From positions 3,084,501 through 3,148,500 of the forward strand of contig NZ_JAOVZR010000001.1 of NCBI RefSeq assembly GCF_026619415.1: 64,000 nt of DNA, given 5' to 3'. Positions within the stretch are counted from its first letter, which is position 1; each line of letters starts with the position of its first letter. The translations under genes were made by a program, and so were the position numbers. Below the pieces are notes generated by a model. That model was not told the origin of the DNA and did not search any database. It saw only the letters and a program-made list of their open reading frames with translations. This stretch comes from Hoeflea algicola (GTDB lineage: Bacteria; Pseudomonadota; Alphaproteobacteria; Rhizobiales; Rhizobiaceae). Below are positions 59,085 through 64,000 of this stretch, in pieces.

Positions 59085-59934
59085 TGTCGCAATGAATGCA
59101 CCGCGCGCCTTTGTTATCGGCGATCCCATCAGCCATTCGCGTTCGCCACTGATCCACCGCTACTGGCTGGCAAATGCTGGAATTGCTGGTAGTTATGATC
59201 CGGTAGAAGTTAAACCGAAAGATCTTCCGGAGTTCGTGGCCCGTCTGAAGGATGGTGCTGCGGGTATTGCCGGCGGTAATGTCACCCTTCCTCATAAGCA
59301 GGCCATCGCCGAACTGGTCGATACAACTGACGAAACCGCGCGACAGATCGGTGCCGTCAATACGGTCTGGCTCGAAGATGGAAAATTAAAGGCCACCAAC
59401 ACCGATTCGCACGGTTTTGCCGCCAATCTCGATGCCAGCGCACTCGGCTGGGACAAGGCCCAATCGGCGCTGGTTCTGGGCGCCGGCGGGGCCAGCCGGG
59501 CCATCATTCATGCGCTTCTGGCGCGCGGCTTCGGTTCGGTGCGGATCGTCAACCGAACCCAATCCCGTGCCCGTGAATTGGCCGAACGGTTCGGCCCGCG
59601 CGTTTCCGCGCATGCCATGGAGGATCTTCCGGATCTCCTCATCGGAACCGGCCTGTTCGTCAACACCACTTCATTGGGCATGGGCGGAACCACGGTTCCC
59701 GAACTCGATTTCACAGCCATGGCATCGGGCGCGCTGGTAACCGATATCGTCTATGTGCCGCTGCAAACGCCGATTCTGAAAATGGCGACGGCTCAGGGTC
59801 TTGCCACTGTCGATGGGCTCGGCATGCTGTTGCATCAGGCCGTGCCCGGTTTTGAGAAATGGTTTGGAATCAGGCCCGAAGTCACCACCGAACTTCGGCA
59901 ATTGGTAATTGCCGACATGGAGCAGCACGCATGA
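59077..59934 (+). CDS. aroE: shikimate dehydrogenase
   Basis: A 285-aa NADP-dependent enzyme of the shikimate pathway. It starts [20 protein letters not shown] and has [13 protein letters not shown] (substrate Ser), [13 protein letters not shown] with the catalytic Lys, GAVNTVW, and [20 protein letters not shown] followed by NRT. I placed the start at 59077, which overlaps the maf stop; ATG at 59092 (MNAPRAF) is possible. Its stop overlaps coaE. Confidence 0.94.
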   Translation: MVDVAMNAPRAFVIGDPISHSRSPLIHRYWLANAGIAGSYDPVEVKPKDLPEFVARLKDGAAGIAGGNVTLPHKQAIAELVDTTDETARQIGAVNTVWLEDGKLKATNTDSHGFAANLDASALGWDKAQSALVLGAGGASRAIIHALLARGFGSVRIVNRTQSRARELAERFGPRVSAHAMEDLPDLLIGTGLFVNTTSLGMGGTTVPELDFTAMASGALVTDIVYVPLQTPILKMATAQGLATVDGLGMLLHQAVPGFEKWFGIRPEVTTELRQLVIADMEQHA

Positions 59935-60524
59935 TCGTCATTGGCCTGACCGGTTCGATCGGCATGGGAAAATCAACCACCGCCGAAATGTTCAGCGATG
60001 CCGGTATTCCGGTAATCAGCGCCGACGAGATCGTTCATGAGCTTTACCGCGGCGAAGCAGTGCAGCCTATTGAAGCCGCTTTCCCGGGAGCAACGGTTGA
60101 TGGTGCGGTTGATCGCGAGGCGTTGTCGCGCACGCTTCTTGCCGATCCGGCCGGTTTTAAAAGGCTTGAAGCCATTATTCACCCGCTGGTGCGCGCCCGC
60201 GAGCAGGCCTTTGTCGATCAGGCCCGGGCGGACGGCCATGCCATGGTGCTGGTCGACATTCCGCTGCTTTACGAAACCGGGGCCGAAAACCGGGTCGATG
60301 TGGTTGTTGTCGTCACCTGCGATGCCGATATCCAGCGCCAGCGCGTCATGGCGCGGCCAGGGATGACGGTCGAAAAATTCGAGGCTGTCCTGGCGCGACA
60401 GGTGCCGGATGCGGAAAAACGCGCGCGCGCCGATCATATTATCGATACCGGCCAGGGGCTGGAACCGGCCCGGCGCCAGGTCGCCGACATTATTGCGGCG
60501 CTCGGCGCCAGCAAACAGGGGTAG
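59931..60524 (+). CDS. coaE: dephospho-CoA kinase
   Basis: The 197-aa CoaE performs the last step of coenzyme A synthesis. P-loop [29 protein letters not shown] (the DADxxxH-like site with E), [10 protein letters not shown] and [19 protein letters not shown] are all present. It begins within the aroE stop (ATGA overlap). Confidence 0.95.
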   Translation: MIVIGLTGSIGMGKSTTAEMFSDAGIPVISADEIVHELYRGEAVQPIEAAFPGATVDGAVDREALSRTLLADPAGFKRLEAIIHPLVRAREQAFVDQARADGHAMVLVDIPLLYETGAENRVDVVVVVTCDADIQRQRVMARPGMTVEKFEAVLARQVPDAEKRARADHIIDTGQGLEPARRQVADIIAALGASKQG

Positions 60525-60534
60525 GGCAAGCGGC

Positions 60535-61239
60535 ATGCGTGAAATCGTCTTCGATACTGAAACCACCGGCCTCGACAACAAGGCTGACCGGATCATTGAA
60601 ATCGGCTGCATCGAGCTCGACAACCAGTTTCCGACTGGACGGTCGCTGCATCTCTTCATCAATCCCGCCGGCCGCAAGGTGCACCCCGATGCGCTTGCCG
60701 TTCACGGCATCACCGATGCCTTTTTGGCCGACAAGCCGGCGTTCTCCGAGGTTGCAGAAAAAATCATCGCGTTTTTCGATGGCGCCCGTTATGTCGCTCA
60801 CAACGCCAATTTCGACATGGGATTTCTTAATTCGGAGTTTCAGCGGATCGACCTGCCCGCAGTGGATCCCGACCGGGTCGTTGATACGCTGGCGCTGGCG
60901 CGCCGACGCCATCCGATGGGCCCCAACAGCCTCGATGCGCTCTGTCGCCGTTATGGAATCGACAATTCGCATCGGACCAAGCACGGCGCGCTGCTCGACG
61001 CCGAACTGCTGACGGATGTCTATATCGAGATGCTGGGCGGTCGCCAGGCGGCCCTTGGGTTGTCGGATGTCGAAGATGCCAATGTTGTCGAGACCACCGA
61101 GCATATGGTGATCGAGATCGGCCACCGCCCGAGCCCGCTGCCCGAGCGCCTGACCGTGGTCGACCTCGAGGCTCATTCCAGACTGGTTGCCCGTATCGGC
61201 GAAAATGCACTTTGGCTGAAAACGCCCGGCGATGGGTGA
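60535..61239 (+). CDS. dnaQ: DNA polymerase III epsilon subunit (proofreading exonuclease)
   Basis: A 234-aa DEDDh exonuclease. Exo I is EIVFDTETTGLDNKADRIIE, with the D and E. Exo II includes YVAHNANFDMGFLNSEF, and Exo III ends HRTKHGALLDAELLTDVYIEM. It edits replication errors as part of the polymerase III core. It follows coaE by 10 bp. A terminator follows. Confidence 0.96.
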   Translation: MREIVFDTETTGLDNKADRIIEIGCIELDNQFPTGRSLHLFINPAGRKVHPDALAVHGITDAFLADKPAFSEVAEKIIAFFDGARYVAHNANFDMGFLNSEFQRIDLPAVDPDRVVDTLALARRRHPMGPNSLDALCRRYGIDNSHRTKHGALLDAELLTDVYIEMLGGRQAALGLSDVEDANVVETTEHMVIEIGHRPSPLPERLTVVDLEAHSRLVARIGENALWLKTPGDG

Positions 61240-61266
61240 TTGTTGAAACAGGCAGGTTTGACATAA

Positions 61267-61292
61267 AAAAAGCCGCCCGGAGGCGGCTTTTC
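61267..61292. terminator. bidirectional terminator between dnaQ and secB
   Basis: AAAAGCCGCC, a 4-nt loop (CGGA), and GGCGGCTTTT form a 10-bp stem, with A/T runs on both sides. It ends dnaQ on plus and secB on minus. Confidence 0.9.
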
Positions 61293-61312
61293 CATATTTG
61301 AAAATCTGTGGC

Positions 61313-61828
61313 TCAGTTGACCTGAGGAGTCGCGACCTTCGCCTTGGTCTGCTCTTCGGCCATGCGCTGTTGAAACATCTGCGCAAAATCGATCGGATCG
61401 ACCAGCAGCGGCGGGAAACCGCCATTGCGCGTAGCGTCGGCAACGATCTGCCGGGCAAACGGGAACAGGATGCGCGGGCATTCGATGAACAGCAGCGGCA
61501 GCATGTGCTCCTGCGGGAAACCCACGACCCGGAATACGCCGCCGTAAACCAGCTCGACAGCGAACACGACCGTATCGCCGCTCTTTGCTTCGGCGTTCAT
61601 GGTCAACAGCACATCGAATTCGGTCTCGCCCAGCGGATTGGCGTTGACGTTGACGTTGATGTTGATAATCGGTGCCTTCTCGCGCGGTCCAAGCGATTTC
61701 GGCGCGCCCGGATTTTCAAACGACAAGTCCTTCACATACTGTGCCAGAACATTAAGCGTCGGCGCTTCGCCGTTGGCCTTTGCCTCGCCTGCGGCGGCGC
61801 CGCTTGTGCCGGTAGTGTCCTTTGCCAT
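61313..61828 (-). CDS. secB: protein-export chaperone SecB
   Basis: The 171-aa tetrameric chaperone that keeps preproteins unfolded for SecA. Visible are [50 protein letters not shown] and the C-terminal [20 protein letters not shown] followed by [17 protein letters not shown]. The ATG at 61828 gives the short acidic N-terminus [17 protein letters not shown] common in Alphaproteobacteria. It is transcribed convergently with dnaQ. Confidence 0.96.
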   Translation of the reverse strand: MAKDTTGTSGAAAGEAKANGEAPTLNVLAQYVKDLSFENPGAPKSLGPREKAPIININVNVNANPLGETEFDVLLTMNAEAKSGDTVVFAVELVYGGVFRVVGFPQEHMLPLLFIECPRILFPFARQIVADATRNGGFPPLLVDPIDFAQMFQQRMAEEQTKAKVATPQVN

Positions 61829-61910
61829 GTGGCCTTTTCCCATTCTTTCGTCCGCCAAGGCGGTTTTCCGGTAAATTGTTCGCGCTTGGGCTAGCATTTC
61901 GTCACAAAGC

Positions 61911-62447
61911 TTACAACCCGTTTGCGCCGCCCTTGCCGTTCCTGCGATGGTCCGACAGCCTGTCGGTGTCGCCATTGCCGGGTGAATTGCCCGGCTGACG
62001 CTCATATTCGTCGGCGTCGAGATCGACCACGCCGTCTGGTGTTCGCGGCCCACCATGCGGCCCGGAACTGAAGCCGCTGCTCATGGTCTGAACCACGACC
62101 CGGTTCTTGACCAGTCGCCACACCCCGTCGCGGATAGCCGGGACAAACAGCAGAAAGCCCAGCGAATCAGTGACGAAACCAGGCGTCAGCAGCAGCACGC
62201 CTGCCACCAGCAGCATCACGCCATGCACCAGTTCGCGTCCGGGAACCCGGTTGGCACGCATTTCCGAGTTGATGCGATTGAATAGCCCGATCCCCTGCCA
62301 GCGAAGCAGAAAGCTGCCGACCACGGCCGTCAGCAGCACCATGCCAAGTGTGGCCCAAACCCCTATCTGGCCGCCAATGACGACAAAGGCGGCGATCTCG
62401 GCCAGCGGTATGGCGAGAAGCAAAAACGGGATCAGGGAGAAGCGCAT
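61911..62447 (-). CDS. FxsA-family membrane protein
   Basis: A 178-aa inner-membrane protein with about three to four helices (residues 4-100: [60 protein letters not shown]). It is a match to FxsA/YtzA, whose members suppress F-exclusion of T7 in E. coli, though the bacterial role is unclear. The polar C-terminus (residues 110-178) is variable. It is divergent from timA. Confidence 0.88.
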   Translation of the reverse strand: MRFSLIPFLLLAIPLAEIAAFVVIGGQIGVWATLGMVLLTAVVGSFLLRWQGIGLFNRINSEMRANRVPGRELVHGVMLLVAGVLLLTPGFVTDSLGFLLFVPAIRDGVWRLVKNRVVVQTMSSGFSSGPHGGPRTPDGVVDLDADEYERQPGNSPGNGDTDRLSDHRRNGKGGANGL

Positions 62448-62579
62448 AGAGAGGTTTCCGAGCTTGATGCCGGGTCAGGATTGCCGCCCGCATGAAATAG
62501 AATGCCACAACCCTTTGATTGATTGGCCCGGGGGCATTATATGCATCCTTACCGATGATGAAACCGAAAGAAGGCGGGA

Positions 62580-63284
62580 ATGGGTTCCTTTGATTTTGTG
62601 ACGTTCTTCTTTTTTGTGGCGGCGGTGATAATTTTCATCCAGCTGCGTTCGGTGCTTGGCAAGCGCACTGGCAGCGAACGCCCGCCGCGCGAGCAGACGG
62701 CCCGCCGTGAACAGGCAGGCACTGAAGGCGGAATGGACGATCCGAAAGTGGTTACGCTTCCCCGCCGCGGCCGGGAAAATGTCGAACCGGACATGTTTGC
62801 CGCAGTTGATGCTTATGCTGAACCGGGTACTGAGCTCAACGAGGGACTGCGCGAGGTGGTCACCGCCGATCCGTCGTTTACGCCTCAGGAGTTCGTCGGT
62901 GGCGCTACCATGGCTTACGAGATGATCGTCTCGGCCTATGCCGACGGTGATCGCAAGGCGCTGAAGGGCTTGTTGTCGCGCGAGGTCTTCGACGGCTTTG
63001 TTGCCGCCATCGATGAACGCGAAGCTCGTGGCGAGACGGTGCGGTCGAATTTCGTGGGCATCGAGAAGGCCAACATCATCCAGGCCGAGATGAAGGGGAC
63101 GGAAGCCAATATCACCCTGCGCATCATCAGCCAGCTGATTTCGGCGACGCTCGACAAGGACGACAAGGTGATCGAAGGCGATCTGGTTGACGTTACCGAT
63201 GTCAATGATGTCTGGACCTTCTCCCGCGACACACGGTCGAAGGATCCGAACTGGCGTCTGATCGCGACGGAAGCTGATCAGTAA
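62580..63284 (+). CDS. TimA / Tim44-like membrane adaptor
   Basis: A 234-aa protein with one N-terminal helix (FDFVTFFFFVAAVIIFIQLR), a disordered linker and a Tim44-like domain (EFVGGATMAYEMIVSAYADG, VRSNFVGIEKANIIQAEM, DVTDVNDVWTFSRDTRSKDP). Bacterial members (TimA) are predicted cell-membrane adaptors; their partner is unknown. It overlaps mltA (TAATG). It is a two-gene operon with the transglycosylase. Confidence 0.87.
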   Translation: MGSFDFVTFFFFVAAVIIFIQLRSVLGKRTGSERPPREQTARREQAGTEGGMDDPKVVTLPRRGRENVEPDMFAAVDAYAEPGTELNEGLREVVTADPSFTPQEFVGGATMAYEMIVSAYADGDRKALKGLLSREVFDGFVAAIDEREARGETVRSNFVGIEKANIIQAEMKGTEANITLRIISQLISATLDKDDKVIEGDLVDVTDVNDVWTFSRDTRSKDPNWRLIATEADQ

Positions 63285-64000
63285 TGAATGTGTCGCTTCG
63301 GCGGGAAGAATTCGCATCGCTGCCCGGTTGGGCAGACGATGCGCCCGCCGCAGCCCTTGCCGCCTTTTGCCGTTCCGCCCGACATGTTGCCGAAAACGGT
63401 CCCTACAAGACCGGCTCGCTGGGCATTTCCCACGAAGAATTCAAGCCGGCTTATGATGCTGCACTCGGCTTGCAGGCGGCTGAATCCGGCTTAGCACCCG
63501 CCAGCGAGGCTCGGGCCTTCTTTGAAAAATGGTTCCGCCCGGTAAAAATTGATATTGATGACGGTGCTGGGTTCGTAACCGGCTATTATGAGCCGGAACT
63601 GGAAGTCACAGCGACAGCCGATTCCGACCATGCTTTCCCGTTTTTGCGCAAACCCGACAACCTGGTGAAGGTGCCGGATCCTGACGATCCGCCGGTGGGG
63701 ATCCCCGACGGCTATGCGTTCATGCTTGAGCAGAACGGCGAGGTCGGTGTCTGCCCGGACCGGCAGGCCATCGAGACTGGAGCTTTCCGCGGCCTGGGGC
63801 TCGAGATCGCCTGGGCTGGCTCGCGCGCGGACGTTTTCTTTGCCCATGTTCAGGGCTGCGCCCGTCTTGCCTTTCCCGATGGCCGCAACCGTCGAATCAC
63901 CTATGCCGCCAAGAGCGGTCACCCCTTCACCGGTATCGGCGGATTGTTGGTCGAGCGCGGCGAGATTGCCGCGAACGACATTTCAATGGCTACGATCCGG
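63284..64000 (+). CDS. mltA: membrane-bound lytic murein transglycosylase A (partial, window edge)
   Basis: An open reading frame starts at 63284 (overlapping the TimA stop by 1 nt) and runs through the end of the window. 239 codons are visible. It contains FVTGYYEPELEVTATA, the substrate-binding MltA segment, then AFMLEQNGEVGVCPDRQA and IEWAGSRVDVFF-like LEIAWAGSRADVFFAHVQG and GHPFTGIGGLLVERGEI. The C-terminal catalytic Asp lies beyond the edge. There is no lipobox at this start, which is usual in Rhizobiales. Confidence 0.9.
   Translation, partial: MNVSLRREEFASLPGWADDAPAAALAAFCRSARHVAENGPYKTGSLGISHEEFKPAYDAALGLQAAESGLAPASEARAFFEKWFRPVKIDIDDGAGFVTGYYEPELEVTATADSDHAFPFLRKPDNLVKVPDPDDPPVGIPDGYAFMLEQNGEVGVCPDRQAIETGAFRGLGLEIAWAGSRADVFFAHVQGCARLAFPDGRNRRITYAAKSGHPFTGIGGLLVERGEIAANDISMATIR

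Overview
This window is a chromosomal segment of an alphaproteobacterium, most likely a member of the Rhizobiales (Hyphomicrobiales) and possibly Hoeflea-like. The genus is an impression from gene content and order. The evidence is the order leuS-lptE-holA / parB-parA-rsmG-mnmG-mnmE-rho-hemJ-hemE / ppsR-maf-aroE-coaE-dnaQ / secB-fxsA / timA-mltA, the NAD-type 180-kDa glutamate dehydrogenase, a TrcR-type (DUF1013) regulator, an SdhAF4-like protein and GANTC sites near a hemE-linked origin. DNA is GC-rich apart from one AT-richer island at about 33.2-36.4 kb.

Layout. 0.2-9.5 kb: tesB, a ubiquinone-type hydroxylase, a TetR regulator, the trxA(TPR)-lonN-trm112 operon, ybaK, tRNA-Gly(GCC), a small metallopeptidase, and an overlapping operon of a CoA-ester lyase, DUF1737 and an M20 amidohydrolase. 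9.5-17.2 kb: leuD, a stand-alone acyl carrier protein plus ketosynthase pair, leuB, a KefB-type antiporter, asd and a lytic transglycosylase. 17.4-26.8 kb: a secreted NTF2-like protein, beta-carbonic anhydrase, pyridoxal kinase, an AhpD-like protein, the giant glutamate dehydrogenase and an MFS/UMF1 transporter. 26.8-33.2 kb: purH, heparinase II/III, rsmB, htpX and the SdhAF4-like gene. 36.4-43.9 kb: a thermonuclease-like protein, acs, trcR, an SDR, a frameshifted prpE and the YggS-type PLP protein. 44.1-64 kb: the translation, segregation and replication-origin neighbourhood listed above.

The clearest accessory region is a 3,214-bp element at 33201-36414. It is bounded by 40-bp terminal inverted repeats (37/40 identical). 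It carries an IS1595/ISXO2-type DDE transposase plus passenger genes: a DUF3800 protein, a tiny acidic protein, two coupled small ORFs (one HTH-like), a putative 58-aa ORF and a KTSC-domain protein. Both terminal repeats contain a -35-like hexamer pointing inward with a 17-nt spacer to a -10-like hexamer just inside, so the ends may also serve as promoters. The element abuts the 5' end of the thermonuclease gene.

The chromosome-maintenance region is coherent. A 375-bp gap between hemE and ppsR has two perfect and two near-perfect DnaA boxes and at least six GANTC sites and is a likely oriC. parAB lies about 8 kb away, with one perfect and several near-perfect parS sites in rsmG, the mnmG-mnmE gap and upstream of rho. 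Two housekeeping genes, mnmE (two 1-nt deletions) and prpE (one 1-nt insertion), are frameshifted in this sequence although the rest of each protein is intact. Base-calling error or recent mutation must be distinguished.
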